This document shows, one piece after another, positions 1 to 8,279 of a stretch of 43,654 bases of DNA. The notes below the pieces were generated by a model. It did no database searches. It worked only from the letters and a program-made list of their open reading frames with translations, and had not been told where the DNA came from. Position 1 is the stretch's first letter, and each line of letters opens with the position of its first letter. The DNA is from Candidatus Enterenecus stercoripullorum (GTDB lineage: Bacteria; Bacillota; Clostridia; Oscillospirales; Oscillospiraceae). Both the position numbers and the translations under genes were made by a program. Location: assembly GCA_018716015.1 (NCBI GenBank), contig DVKM01000042.1:1-43654 (forward strand). The letters are read 5' to 3'.

Positions 1-320
1 CCGCCTTTACCAAAGAGTTCAACGAGCGCACTAAGAAGGATATGGGTCTGATCATCCCCGTGGTCATCACCGTGTACGCCGATCGCTACTTCACCTTCAT
101 CACCAAGACTCCTCCCGCCGCCGTGCTCATCAAGAAGGCCTGCGGCATCGAGTCCGGCTCCGGCGTGCCCAATAAGACCAAGGTGGCCACCCTGTCCAAG
201 GCCGATCTGCAGAAGATCGCCGAGACCAAGATGCCCGATCTGAACGCCGCCAGCCTGGAGGCCGCCATGCGCATGGTGGCCGGCACCGCCCGCTCCATGG
301 GCGTGCTGGTGGAAGAGTAA
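1..320 (+). CDS. rplK: 50S ribosomal protein L11, C-terminal part (5' end outside window)
   Basis: The reading frame is open from base 3 to a TAA at 318-320. It encodes the last ~105 residues of L11, covering the end of the N-terminal domain and the whole rRNA-binding C-terminal domain, with the family motifs [10 protein letters not shown] and GTARSMGV. L11 binds 23S rRNA at the GTPase-associated centre. The start codon lies upstream of the window, so full length cannot be given. rplA follows 20 nt later with its own strong ribosome-binding site, the usual rplK-rplA order. Identification is firm; only the truncation by the window edge limits the entry. Confidence 0.95.
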   Translation, partial: AFTKEFNERTKKDMGLIIPVVITVYADRYFTFITKTPPAAVLIKKACGIESGSGVPNKTKVATLSKADLQKIAETKMPDLNAASLEAAMRMVAGTARSMGVLVEE

Positions 321-340
321 GGGAAGGAGGAAAAAGCACA

Positions 341-1036
341 ATGGCTACCAAAGGTAAGAAGTATGTGGACAGCGCGAAGCTCATTGACCGCTCCGCGCAG
401 TATGATGTGACCGAGGCGATGGATCTGGTGATCAAGACCGCCACCGCAAAATTTGACGAGACCGTGGAGCTGCACGTCAAGCTGGGTGTGGATTCCCGCC
501 ATGCCGACCAGCAGGTGCGCGGCGCCATCGTCCTCCCCCACGGCACCGGCAAGACCGCCCGGGTGCTGGTCTTTGCCAAGGGGGACAAGGCCGATGAGGC
601 CCGGACCGCCGGCGCCGATTTCGTGGGCGATATGGACATGGTGGAGAAGATCCAGAAGGAAAACTGGTTCGACTTCGACGTGGTGGTCGCCACCCCCGAT
701 ATGATGGGTACCGTGGGCCGTCTGGGTAAGCTTCTGGGCCCCAAGGGCCTGATGCCCTCCCCCAAGGCCGGCACCGTCACCCCCAATGTGACCCAGGCCG
801 TCAACGAGATCAAGGCCGGTAAGGTGGAGTACCGTCTGGACAAGACCAACATCATCCACTGCCCCATCGGCAAGGTCTCCTTCGGTTCGGAGAAGCTGAC
901 CGATAACCTGAACGCGCTGATGGGCGCCATCGTCAAGGCCAAGCCCGCCGCCGCCAAGGGCCAGTACGTGAAGAGCTGCGTCGCCGCCTCCACCATGGGG
1001 CCCGGCGTGAAGATCAACGCCACGAAGTTCGTTTAA
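341..1036 (+). CDS. rplA: 50S ribosomal protein L1
   Basis: A 231-residue protein of normal L1 length. It carries the L1 signature around residues 120-140 ([17 protein letters not shown]) and the conserved end TMGPGVKI. L1 binds the 23S rRNA L1 stalk and in many bacteria represses its own operon by binding the mRNA. The ATG at 341 is preceded by AAGGAGG at good spacing. It lies 20 nt after rplK, so the two are cotranscribed. The downstream rplJ-rplL pair has its own promoter and leader starting at 1072. Confidence 0.97.
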   Translation: MATKGKKYVDSAKLIDRSAQYDVTEAMDLVIKTATAKFDETVELHVKLGVDSRHADQQVRGAIVLPHGTGKTARVLVFAKGDKADEARTAGADFVGDMDMVEKIQKENWFDFDVVVATPDMMGTVGRLGKLLGPKGLMPSPKAGTVTPNVTQAVNEIKAGKVEYRLDKTNIIHCPIGKVSFGSEKLTDNLNALMGAIVKAKPAAAKGQYVKSCVAASTMGPGVKINATKFV

Positions 1037-1071
1037 TTGAAAAGATTATACCCGCCCAGGGAGGATTTTAC

Positions 1072-1100
1072 TTGACAAGTCTCTCCCGGGCGGATATAAT
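1072..1100 (+). promoter_or_regulatory. Sigma-A promoter of the rplJ-rplL unit
   Basis: TTGACA at 1072-1077 and TATAAT at 1095-1100 are both perfect consensus hexamers with an exact 17-nt spacer. Transcription would start near 1107 and read through the L10 leader into rplJ. The position, between rplA and rplJ, fits separate control of L10/L12. Confidence 0.92.
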
Positions 1101-1104
1101 ATTT

Positions 1105-1262
1105 TTCGTGTTCTAAGACAGCTGGTATCCGGGCCTGCCTGGTGTAAATCCTGCCGAGAATACAGCCAATACAGAAGTTGTTTTGCGCTGTTTTCGTCTT
1201 GACACGAAAGCGGCGTTCTTTTTTGGAAGGGCGCTGCCCATCCATATCCCCGGAGGTGAAAT
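1105..1262 (+). ncRNA. Ribosomal protein L10 leader
   Basis: The ~160-nt untranslated leader between the rplJ promoter and rplJ contains the conserved stretch GGTGTAAATCCTGCCGAGA (about 1141-1159) that I recognise as the core of the L10 leader. The core is followed by an intrinsic terminator hairpin (1186-1221) and then the rplJ ribosome-binding site. In this family the L10(L12)4 complex binds the leader and reduces its own expression. ACAGC at 1162-1166 can pair with GCTGT at 1187-1191, inside the 5' arm of the terminator, which gives a plausible antiterminator. Identification rests on recognition of the core and synteny; no covariance search was run. Confidence 0.8.
1186..1221 (+). terminator. 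Attenuator hairpin in the L10 leader
   Basis: A 12-bp stem (1186-1197 with 1204-1215, two G-U pairs) with loop CTTGAC is followed directly by TTCTTTTTT. This is a textbook intrinsic terminator lying before, not after, rplJ, so it should act by attenuation within the L10 leader. Confidence 0.75.
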
Positions 1263-1268
1263 CAAACA

Positions 1269-1859
1269 ATGCCTAACGCAAAGGTTCTCAACGAGAAGAA
1301 AGCCATCGTGGAGCAGCTGACTGAGACGCTCAAGACCGCTTCTTCCGGCGTTCTGGTGGACTACAAGGGCATCACGGTAGAGGAAGATACCGCGCTGCGC
1401 CGGGAACTGCGGGAAAGCGGCGTGGAGTATTCCGTGGTGAAGAATACCCTGGTGCGCTTCGCCATCAACAATGTGGGCATGCAGGAGCTGGATGGGGTGC
1501 TCAATGGCACCACTTCAATGGCCGTCTCCAAGGACGATCCCATTGCCCCCATGCGCATCATCAATAAGTACTCCAAACAGATGGGTGACCGCTTCAACAT
1601 CAAGGCCGGCTTCATGGACGGCAAGGTCATCCCCCTGGAGGACGTGGCCGCTCTGGCCGAGCTGCCCTCCAAGGAGGTTCTGCTGGGTCAGGTGCTCGGC
1701 ATGATGCTCTCCCCCCTCACCAGCCTGGCCATCGTCATCAAGGCCATCGCCGAGAAGGGCGGCGAGCCTATCTCCGCCGAAGAGGCTCCTGCTGCTGAGG
1801 AGTCTGCCCCCGCTGCCGAGGAGGCCGCTCCTGCTGAGGAGGCTCCCGCCACCGAGTAA
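1269..1859 (+). CDS. rplJ: 50S ribosomal protein L10
   Basis: A 196-residue L10, the base of the L12 stalk on the large subunit. The first ~165 residues are a normal L10 (SSGVLVDYKG, VVKNTLVRFA and LGMMLSPLTSLAIVI motifs). The last ~28 residues are an Ala/Glu/Pro tail of repeated EEAPAAEE-like units. This tail makes the protein longer than the usual 165-175 residues; such acidic tails occur in some Clostridia and are probably disordered. The ATG follows GGAGGTG. It is cotranscribed with rplL 72 nt downstream under the promoter at 1072 and the L10 leader. Confidence 0.96.
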   Translation: MPNAKVLNEKKAIVEQLTETLKTASSGVLVDYKGITVEEDTALRRELRESGVEYSVVKNTLVRFAINNVGMQELDGVLNGTTSMAVSKDDPIAPMRIINKYSKQMGDRFNIKAGFMDGKVIPLEDVAALAELPSKEVLLGQVLGMMLSPLTSLAIVIKAIAEKGGEPISAEEAPAAEESAPAAEEAAPAEEAPATE

Positions 1860-1931
1860 TCCGGTGCTTTCCCCGCCCTGGAAGAGGGCATCTACAAAAA
1901 ATAATGATCCATTCATAGGAGGTATTTTATC

Positions 1932-2309
1932 ATGGCTAGTGAGAAGATCACCGCTCTGATTGAGGAAGTGAAGTCCCTGACCGTTCTGGAGCTGAACGAT
2001 CTGGTCAAGGCTCTGGAGGAAGAGTTCGGCGTTTCTGCCGCCGCGATGGCCGCTCCCGCCGCTGGCGGCGCCGCCGCCGCTCCCGCCGAGGAGAAGACCG
2101 AGTTTGACGTGGTTCTGGCCAGCTTTGACGCTGCCGCCAAGATCAAGGTCATCAAGGCCGTGCGCGAGATCACCGGTCTGGGCCTGGCTGAGGCCAAGGC
2201 CGCCGTGGAGGGCGCTCCCAAGGCTCTGAAGGAAGGCGTGTCCAAGGACGAGGCCGAGGAGCTGAAGAAGAAGCTGGAAGAGGCCGGCGCCAAGGTGGAG
2301 CTGAAGTAA
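1932..2309 (+). CDS. rplL: 50S ribosomal protein L7/L12
   Basis: A 125-residue L12 with the expected parts: an N-terminal dimerisation domain (residues ~1-35), an Ala/Pro/Gly hinge (~36-55), and a C-terminal factor-binding domain with [20 protein letters not shown] and the ending AGAKVELK. It recruits translation GTPases to the ribosome. The ATG is preceded by AGGAGG. A strong terminator starts 24 nt after its stop, closing the ribosomal protein unit. Confidence 0.97.
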   Translation: MASEKITALIEEVKSLTVLELNDLVKALEEEFGVSAAAMAAPAAGGAAAAPAEEKTEFDVVLASFDAAAKIKVIKAVREITGLGLAEAKAAVEGAPKALKEGVSKDEAEELKKKLEEAGAKVELK

Positions 2310-2332
2310 GTCTCCCTTTTCCACCCAAACGT

Positions 2333-2370
2333 AAAACAGCGTTCTGCTTGTTCGCGGAACGCTGTTTTTT
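2333..2370 (+). terminator. Terminator after rplL
   Basis: AAAACAGCGTTC at 2333-2344 pairs perfectly with GAACGCTGTTTT at 2357-2368 across a 12-nt loop, and the arm runs into a T6 tract. It lies 24 nt after the rplL stop codon. Confidence 0.9.
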
Positions 2371-2430
2371 CATCCCCATCCCCCAGGCGCCCATCCAATC
2401 TGCCCCAGCCCGTCGGGGAAATCAGGCAAG

Positions 2431-2464
2431 CCCCGGCGGAAGGTTCCGCCGGGGCCTTCTTTTG
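2431..2464 (-). terminator. GC-rich hairpin between rplL and icd
   Basis: CCCCGGCGGAA at 2431-2441 pairs with TTCCGCCGGGG at 2444-2454. It lies 20 nt downstream of the icd stop on the minus strand, so it probably ends icd transcription. The better T-rich tail (CTTCTTTTG) is on the plus side, so it may act as a second stop for rplJL too. Confidence 0.6.
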
Positions 2465-2473
2465 TCCTTTGCC

Positions 2474-3673
2474 TTACAGTCTCTCCCGGATGGCCCGGAG
2501 AAACTCCAGCCCGGTGACCTTTTGGGCGGGGGCCTCCCCCTCCCACAGGCCCACCAAATCGCCGGTCATGACGCCGGATTCGATGGTTTCGATGGCCGCC
2601 CGCTCCAGTTTCTGGGCGAAGGCGGTCAGCTCCGGGATGCCGTCCAGCTCCCCCCGCTTTCCCAGGGCCCCCGTCCATGCAAACAGGGTGGCCATGGGGT
2701 TGGTGGACACTTCTTCCCCTCTCAGGTGTCGGTAGTAGTGCTGGGTGACCGTCCCGTGGGCAGCCTCGTACTCGTAGTTGCCCTCGGGGGACACCAACAC
2801 CGAGGTCATCATGGCCAGGGAGCCAAAGGCAGTGGACACCATGTCACTCATCACGTCGCCATCGTAGTTTTTACAGGCCCAGATAAAGCCTCCCTTGGAG
2901 CGGATGACCCGGGCCACCGCATCGTCAATGAGGGTATAGAAGTAGGTGATGCCTGCCTTCTCAAATTTCTCCCGGTATTCTTTTTCAAAGATCTCCGCGA
3001 AAATGTCTTTGAAGGTGTGGTCGTACAGCTTGGAGATGGTGTCCTTGGTGGCAAACCACAGATCCTGGCAGGTGTCTAGGGCGTACTGGAAGCAGGAGCG
3101 GGCAAAGGAGGCGATGGATTTATCTAGGTTAAACTGGCCCTGGAGCACGCCGGGACCCGTAAAATTCTGGATGGTCTGCCGGTGCTCTGTTCCGTCGGCG
3201 GCGGTGAACACCAGCTCCGCCTTGCCGGGGCCAGGTACCCGGTACTCGGCGCATTTATACACGTCCCCAAAGGCGTGACGGGCAATGGTAATGGGCTTCT
3301 CCCAATTCTTCACCACGGGGTTGATGCCCCGGACCATGATGGGAGCCCGGAACACCGTACCGTCCAGAATGGCCCGAATGGTGCCATTGGGGGACTTCCA
3401 CATCTGGGACAACTTGTATTCCTCCACCCGCTGGGCATTGGGGGTGATGGTGGCACACTTCACCGCCACGCCGTATTTCTTGGTGGCCTGGGCCGCGTCG
3501 ATGGTCACCTGATCGCCGGTCTCCTCCCGGTGAGGCAGGCCCAGGTCATAGTACTCTGTTTTCAGGTCAATGTACGGCTCCAGCAGCTCCTCCTTAATCT
3601 GCTTCCAGAGAATGCGGGTCATCTCGTCCCCATCCATCTCCACCAGCGGGGTACGCATGGAAATTTTACTCAT
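2474..3673 (-). CDS. icd: NADP-dependent isocitrate dehydrogenase
   Basis: A 399-residue soluble enzyme that oxidatively decarboxylates isocitrate to 2-oxoglutarate using NADP and Mg/Mn. The isocitrate-binding motif SPNGTIR is near residue 95, the metal-binding NYDGDVMSD near 270, and EAAHGTVTQHYY near 305. Length and motifs match the eukaryote-like homodimeric class rather than the E. coli Icd class. The likely role is 2-oxoglutarate/glutamate supply, but no other citrate-cycle gene is in view. The ATG at 3673 follows AAAGGAG with a slightly long 11-nt spacing. It lies 64 nt downstream of the DUF975 gene on the same strand, and a GC-rich hairpin follows. Confidence 0.95.
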   Translation of the reverse strand: MSKISMRTPLVEMDGDEMTRILWKQIKEELLEPYIDLKTEYYDLGLPHREETGDQVTIDAAQATKKYGVAVKCATITPNAQRVEEYKLSQMWKSPNGTIRAILDGTVFRAPIMVRGINPVVKNWEKPITIARHAFGDVYKCAEYRVPGPGKAELVFTAADGTEHRQTIQNFTGPGVLQGQFNLDKSIASFARSCFQYALDTCQDLWFATKDTISKLYDHTFKDIFAEIFEKEYREKFEKAGITYFYTLIDDAVARVIRSKGGFIWACKNYDGDVMSDMVSTAFGSLAMMTSVLVSPEGNYEYEAAHGTVTQHYYRHLRGEEVSTNPMATLFAWTGALGKRGELDGIPELTAFAQKLERAAIETIESGVMTGDLVGLWEGEAPAQKVTGLEFLRAIRERL

Positions 3674-3737
3674 GGGTCGTCTTGCTCCTTTCTGGTCGGT
3701 TCTGGCGGGAACAAATCATTGCTTCCAGCCGGACGCT

Positions 3738-4952
3738 TTAGTACTTGGGATAACTGGGGCCGTTGGAGTTTTGTGGCGAATCCCCTTCCTCGCCATCCTG
3801 CTTTTCCTCCCCCTGACCGGAGGGCGGGTTAGGCGTGCCGGAGGGCTGGCCGGGCTGGCCTGTCGTCCAGGTATAGGAGGATTGATCCCAGGGATCCCCC
3901 GCTCCATACCCTGTTGTCCGGTTCCAGGGTTCCTGTCCCCCGCCGCCGGTTCCGCCCCAGCCGCCGGGCTGTGTTGCGTTCTGGCCACCCTTGAGAAAGT
4001 CATAGAACTTGGCAATGCTGCCGGTGAGGTAGGGCTGGAGCCAAAGGCTGATGACCAGCTCCACCACAAGGATGGAAATGATAAACAGAATGCCGGTGCC
4101 AGACATCATGGCAAGGCCATACACACCGTCCATCCCGCCGCCAAGCATAGCAACCTGGGCGGCAAGTACCACGATCAGCAGGATAAAACCCACAAAGGCC
4201 ACGGCAAACATCACCAGATACCAACCGATGAAGGACAGTATCAACACAAGCAGCCGCCCCACATTGCCTCGCATCCTCTCCTTGCTGCGCCGGATGGCCT
4301 CCAGGCCGGACACCCCTTGGTCCAGCAGGATGTAGTCCGTCATGGCATACCGCAGAATCACCCACAGGGTGGCCGCTATGTACGCCACAAATCCGGCCAG
4401 CATCAGCACCCCGCCCAGAAATGGGATGACGGTAGCCAGTCCCACCCCAAGGATCATCACCACCACCAACCCTAGGGTAAGCAGCAGCTCCCAGAGGAAG
4501 ATAAAAACGCCGGTGAGGATCCGGGTGAGCAGCACGCTCCCCACCCGTGGAAAGGCACAGAACAGGGCGGGCATGCCGGGATTTTGGCTGCGCACCATGG
4601 CCAGGCAGTAACCCTCATAACTCACGTCCAGCAGGCTTCGCCACAGGTAGACAACCAGGGATATCACCAGGCTGCCGGCCACAATGGCGAGGATCATCTG
4701 GGGACCGTTTCCCCAAATCCAGCGCCCCAGCGCCTCCACCGCCTCGTCCGGATCCGCTCCTCTGAGGATCATGGTAAAGTAATATTGCGCGATGGTGCCA
4801 AACCAGTTCAACCCGCCGAGCACCGTCTGAATCAGGCCTACGCCCGCCGCGGTAATCACTAAGTAGAGCAGGGTCATCCAGATAGGCCGGGGCCTGGTCT
4901 GCTTCATCGCCTGCTTGACGCTCTGCTTCAGCAGGGCACGTTGATACTCCAT
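3738..4952 (-). CDS. DUF975-family polytopic membrane protein
   Basis: A 404-residue integral membrane protein of unknown function. The first ~320 residues hold about six hydrophobic segments. The stretch GLEAIRRSKERMRGN followed by LILSFIGWYL is the pattern I recognise from DUF975 proteins. The last ~80 residues are a hydrophilic low-complexity tail rich in Gly, Pro, Gln and Trp, unusual for the family and probably cytoplasmic. I chose the ATG at 4952 because GAAAGGAAG lies 7 nt upstream; an in-frame GTG 30 nt earlier has no comparable site. It lies upstream of icd on the same strand, but a functional link is not evident. Confidence 0.8.
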   Translation of the reverse strand: MEYQRALLKQSVKQAMKQTRPRPIWMTLLYLVITAAGVGLIQTVLGGLNWFGTIAQYYFTMILRGADPDEAVEALGRWIWGNGPQMILAIVAGSLVISLVVYLWRSLLDVSYEGYCLAMVRSQNPGMPALFCAFPRVGSVLLTRILTGVFIFLWELLLTLGLVVVMILGVGLATVIPFLGGVLMLAGFVAYIAATLWVILRYAMTDYILLDQGVSGLEAIRRSKERMRGNVGRLLVLILSFIGWYLVMFAVAFVGFILLIVVLAAQVAMLGGGMDGVYGLAMMSGTGILFIISILVVELVISLWLQPYLTGSIAKFYDFLKGGQNATQPGGWGGTGGGGQEPWNRTTGYGAGDPWDQSSYTWTTGQPGQPSGTPNPPSGQGEEKQDGEEGDSPQNSNGPSYPKY

Positions 4953-5067
4953 GGAACCACTTCCTTTCTCTTCTCTGCCCACATTTTATCGTATGACAGC
5001 GGAAAATGCAATCCTTTTCCGATAGGGGCCTATTGCGCTTCCTGCCTCCGCCGCCCCCGTCCCATAG

Positions 5068-5108
5068 AAAACCGCAGCCCCGGCAGACTGTGTCTGCCGG
5101 GGCTGCGG
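5068..5108 (-). terminator. Terminator after the P-type ATPase gene
   Basis: CCGCAGCCCCGGCAGA (5072-5087) pairs perfectly over 16 bp with 5093-5108 around a 5-nt loop. On the minus strand the hairpin is followed by TTTTC. It lies 73 nt after the ATPase stop codon. Confidence 0.8.
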
Positions 5109-5181
5109 CGGTAACGCTGCCTTCTCCAGGCGGCCCGGCCCCCTCTTCTGCGCGGCCGGTCAGCCCTCCTGGCTGTGTATG

Positions 5182-7701
5182 TCATTCCTCGCTCACGGCC
5201 CCGCGCTTCCGGCCCCGCCATGCCGCCCGGCTGCCCGACCACAGTCCCAGAGCGCTGGAGCCCAGCTCGAACAGCCGCTCAAAGCACCAGATCACCGAGG
5301 GTGTCAACATGAGGAATACCACAATGACCAGCCCAGACTGGAAGTCCAGGGGGGTAAGTTCGAAGAAGGAGCCGAAGCCCAGTACCGCCACCACGAAGGC
5401 CACGGCCATGGAGCCCAGCAGCACCCACCGCTTCCAGTCCATGGGCCGGGAGATATAGTACAGCACCAGCAAGCCCACCTCCCCCATGATGACGGTGGCC
5501 AGGGTGGACAGGGTGGCCCGCTCGAAGGTGAAGGCCATGGTGAACAGCTCGATGCCCACGATGAGCACGATGTTGGTCAGCCCCCCTGGCAGGGCGCGGC
5601 GCAGCACGTTCTGCATGAACCTACCCTTCACCATCTCGCGGTTGGGCTCCAGGGCCAGCACGAAGGAGGGCACGCCGATGGTCACGGCACTGATGAGGGT
5701 CATCTGGATGGGGATGAAGGGGTAGGGGAAGCCGGCAAACAGGGTAATCAGCGACAGGAAGAAAGACAAAATGTTCTTCACCAGATACAAAGCCGCGGAG
5801 CGCTGAATGTTGTTGATCACCCGCCTCCCCTCCTCCACCACATGGGGCATGGAGGCGAAGTTGGAGTCCAGCAGCACCAGCTGGGCCACCTGGCAGGCCG
5901 CCTCCGCGCCGGAGGCCATGGCAATACCGCAGTCGGCGTCCTTCAGGGCTAACACGTCGTTGACCCCGTCCCCCGTCATGGCCACGGTGTGCCCGCCCTT
6001 TTGCAGGGCCTTGACCAGTTTGCGCTTCTGATCCGGGGTGACCCGGCCGAACACAGTGAAGTCCCGCACCGCCCGGGCGTAGTCCTCCGGCTGGCGCAGG
6101 GTGGCTGCGTCTACGAACCGCTGCGCCCCCTCGATGCCCGCCTGAAGAGCCACCTGGGACACCGTCTCCGGATTGTCCCCCGAGATGACCTTCACATGCA
6201 CCCCCTGCTGGGCAAAGTACCGGAAGGTGTCCGGCGCCTCGGGTCGGATGGGGTTGGACAGCGCCACTAGGGCCACCGGGTCGATGAGCCCGGACAGGCC
6301 GTCTGCGGTGGGGGGCGTGTCGCATTTGGCCAGCAGCAGCACCCGGCATCCCTGGGCCTGGTAGGGGGCCACCATGGGCTGGATCAGCTTGTATTCCTCC
6401 CCCAGGATGAACTCGGGGGCCCCCACCACATAGGAGCCGTGGCCCCGGAACACCACCGCCGACCACTTGTTGGCGGAGGTGAAGGGCACCGTGCGCTCCG
6501 CCTGCCAGGGGGAGGGCTTATCAAAGCGGTCTGCCATGGCCCGGGCGGTGTCGTTGTCCGCGTCCATCACTTTGTAGTAGGCGTTGAGGATCTCCTCCAC
6601 CTTGGCGCTGGGATACTCCTCCTCGTCCAGGCACACCACTTCCCGCACCGACATCTCCGGCTGGGTGATGGTGCCCGTCTTATCCACGCACAAAACGTCC
6701 ACCCGGGCCAGGGTCTCGATGGCGCTCATCTCGTGGACCAGGGTTTTCCGCTGAGCCAAGCGCACCACCGACACCGCCAGGGCCACGCTGGTGAGCAGGT
6801 ACAGCCCTTCGGGGATCATGCCGGTGAGGGCGGCCACCATGGAGGTGATGGAGGTGGCAAAGCTCCCCTCCTGGGCAAAGAATTCGTTGCAAAACAGGGC
6901 CACGCCGATGGGGATCAGGGCAAAGCCGATGACCCGGATCAGCCGATCCAGGGATTTCATCATCTGGGACTTGCCTACCCCCTGGTCGGCCTTGGCCTCC
7001 AGGGCCAGGCGGGAGGCGTAGCTCTCCGCCCCCACATGGTCCATCCGGGCCCGGCACTTGCCCGACACCACAAAGCTGCCCGAAAGCAGCTGGTCGCCGG
7101 GGTCTTTCGTGATGGGGTCGGCCTCGCCGGTGATGAGGGCCTCATTCACCGTCACCTGGCCGGACATGACCGGGCCGTCGGCGGGGATCTGGTCCCCCGC
7201 CCCCAACTCCACGATGTCCTCCCGCACCAGCTTGTGCAGGGGGACAGTGCCCAGTTGCCCGTCCCGCAACACCTTCACCCGGGACTCGGAGATCAGGTTC
7301 AGTTTTTCCAGCGTGGCCCGGGAGCGAAGCTGCTGGATGATGCCGATGAGAGAGTTGAAGGCGGCAATGACCAGAAAGAACATGTCCCGGAAGTTGCCCA
7401 CGATGATCAACAGCACCGCCAGCACCACGAACACCAGGTTAAAGAAGGTCAGGGTATTCTCCCGGACAATCTGCTTGGTGGTCTTGGCGTTGGAGGCCAC
7501 CATCTCATTGCCGTAGCCGTTGGCCAGCAGCTCGCTGGCCTGGGCGCAGCTCAGCCCCTGCTTGGGGTCGGGAAAAATCCGCTCGATCTTCCGCCGGGAG
7601 ACGGTCTCCTCCGGCTGGGCAGGAGCCCGCCTCCCCCGCCGTTGGGGCCGCTCCGGCTGGCCGCGCTGATTGGGTTGCTGCTGATATTGTACCTGTCCCA
7701 T
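5182..7701 (-). CDS. P-type cation-transporting ATPase, CtpE-like
   Basis: An 839-residue P-type ATPase that moves a cation across the membrane at the cost of ATP. Visible motifs are the actuator TGEAD, the phosphorylation site DKTGTITQ, the hinge MTGDGVNDVLALKDAD, and the membrane-4 motif MIPEGLYLLTSVAL. There are two N-terminal and several C-terminal membrane segments. PEGLYL, and the absence of CPC or heavy-metal domains, argue against a heavy-metal pump. The overall pattern resembles the CtpE group, for which Ca2+ transport has been reported in mycobacteria; the substrate here is unknown. I chose the ATG at 7701, with AAAGGA 10 nt upstream. An in-frame GTG at 7731, 9 nt after the upstream gene's stop, is the alternative. 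Confidence 0.88.
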   Translation of the reverse strand: MGQVQYQQQPNQRGQPERPQRRGRRAPAQPEETVSRRKIERIFPDPKQGLSCAQASELLANGYGNEMVASNAKTTKQIVRENTLTFFNLVFVVLAVLLIIVGNFRDMFFLVIAAFNSLIGIIQQLRSRATLEKLNLISESRVKVLRDGQLGTVPLHKLVREDIVELGAGDQIPADGPVMSGQVTVNEALITGEADPITKDPGDQLLSGSFVVSGKCRARMDHVGAESYASRLALEAKADQGVGKSQMMKSLDRLIRVIGFALIPIGVALFCNEFFAQEGSFATSITSMVAALTGMIPEGLYLLTSVALAVSVVRLAQRKTLVHEMSAIETLARVDVLCVDKTGTITQPEMSVREVVCLDEEEYPSAKVEEILNAYYKVMDADNDTARAMADRFDKPSPWQAERTVPFTSANKWSAVVFRGHGSYVVGAPEFILGEEYKLIQPMVAPYQAQGCRVLLLAKCDTPPTADGLSGLIDPVALVALSNPIRPEAPDTFRYFAQQGVHVKVISGDNPETVSQVALQAGIEGAQRFVDAATLRQPEDYARAVRDFTVFGRVTPDQKRKLVKALQKGGHTVAMTGDGVNDVLALKDADCGIAMASGAEAACQVAQLVLLDSNFASMPHVVEEGRRVINNIQRSAALYLVKNILSFFLSLITLFAGFPYPFIPIQMTLISAVTIGVPSFVLALEPNREMVKGRFMQNVLRRALPGGLTNIVLIVGIELFTMAFTFERATLSTLATVIMGEVGLLVLYYISRPMDWKRWVLLGSMAVAFVVAVLGFGSFFELTPLDFQSGLVIVVFLMLTPSVIWCFERLFELGSSALGLWSGSRAAWRGRKRGAVSEE

Positions 7702-7740
7702 GGCAGAACCGTCCTTTGATCCTGTGCTCACCGCTGGCCC

Positions 7741-8109
7741 TTACCCATTCAGGGCCTGATCCCACTGCTCAGGCCGGAAGCCCACCAGTACCACGCCGTC
7801 CCCGACGAGCAGGGGGCGCTTGACCAGCATCCCGTCGGAGGCCAGCAGCTCCAGCTGCTCCTGGCGGGTCATGCCGTCCAGCTTGTCCTTCAGGCCCATG
7901 GCCTGATAGAGCTGGCCGCTGGTGTTGAAGAAGCGGCGCAGAGGCAGGCCGCTCTCCTGGCTCCAGCCGTCCAACTCCTGGACGGTTGGGTTCTGTTCCC
8001 GGATGGGCCGGACTTCGTATGGGACCCCATGTTCGTCCAGCCAGTTTCGCGCCTTTTTGCAGGTGGAGCATTTCTCATAGCAGATGAATTGCAAGTTCCT
8101 CGCCCCCAT
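7741..8109 (-). CDS. ArsC/Spx-family thioredoxin-fold protein
   Basis: A 122-residue protein with an N-terminal CSTC motif (residues ~14-17) in YEKCSTCKKARNWL, the FFNTSG motif in the middle, and the closing segment KRPLLVGDGVVLVGF. Together these define the ArsC/Spx/YffB fold. Family members are glutaredoxin-linked arsenate reductases, Spx-type RNA polymerase regulators, or uncharacterised YffB-like proteins. The CXXC pair fits Spx/YffB more than classical ArsC. The gene lies directly upstream of the P-type ATPase (39 nt to the chosen start) and is probably cotranscribed with it, but there is no ars operon here. The ATG at 8109 has only a weak ribosome-binding site. Confidence 0.82.
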   Translation of the reverse strand: MGARNLQFICYEKCSTCKKARNWLDEHGVPYEVRPIREQNPTVQELDGWSQESGLPLRRFFNTSGQLYQAMGLKDKLDGMTRQEQLELLASDGMLVKRPLLVGDGVVLVGFRPEQWDQALNG

Positions 8110-8244
8110 CAGTCAGTTTTCTTCAGCATACCACAAACTCCCTCCGGCGTAAAGCGGTGGAATATGAACGTTTCTTTAAAATTAGGGAAAGTCCTCTGTG
8201 CTGCTTCCCGTCTCACGCCTTTTCCCCGGTTTCCCCGCGGCGGC

Positions 8245-8274
8245 AAAAACCGGGGGCACCTTGCCCCCGGTTTT
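8245..8274 (-). terminator. Terminator after the histidine kinase gene
   Basis: AAAACCGGGGGCA pairs with TGCCCCCGGTTTT over 13 bp with a 4-nt loop, read on the minus strand and ending in TTTTT. It starts 6 nt after the kinase stop codon and closes the regulator/ABC/kinase operon. Confidence 0.88.
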
Positions 8275-8279
8275 CCCAA

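Noticed and set aside
86-1023. Long minus-strand open frames antisense to rplK and rplA
   Set aside because: They mirror the codon pattern of the ribosomal protein genes in GC-rich DNA, have no family motifs and overlap proven genes completely.
5179-7719. Very long plus-strand frames opposite the P-type ATPase
   Set aside because: They are His/Gly/Pro-rich translations antisense to a gene with all P-type ATPase motifs, without start signals.
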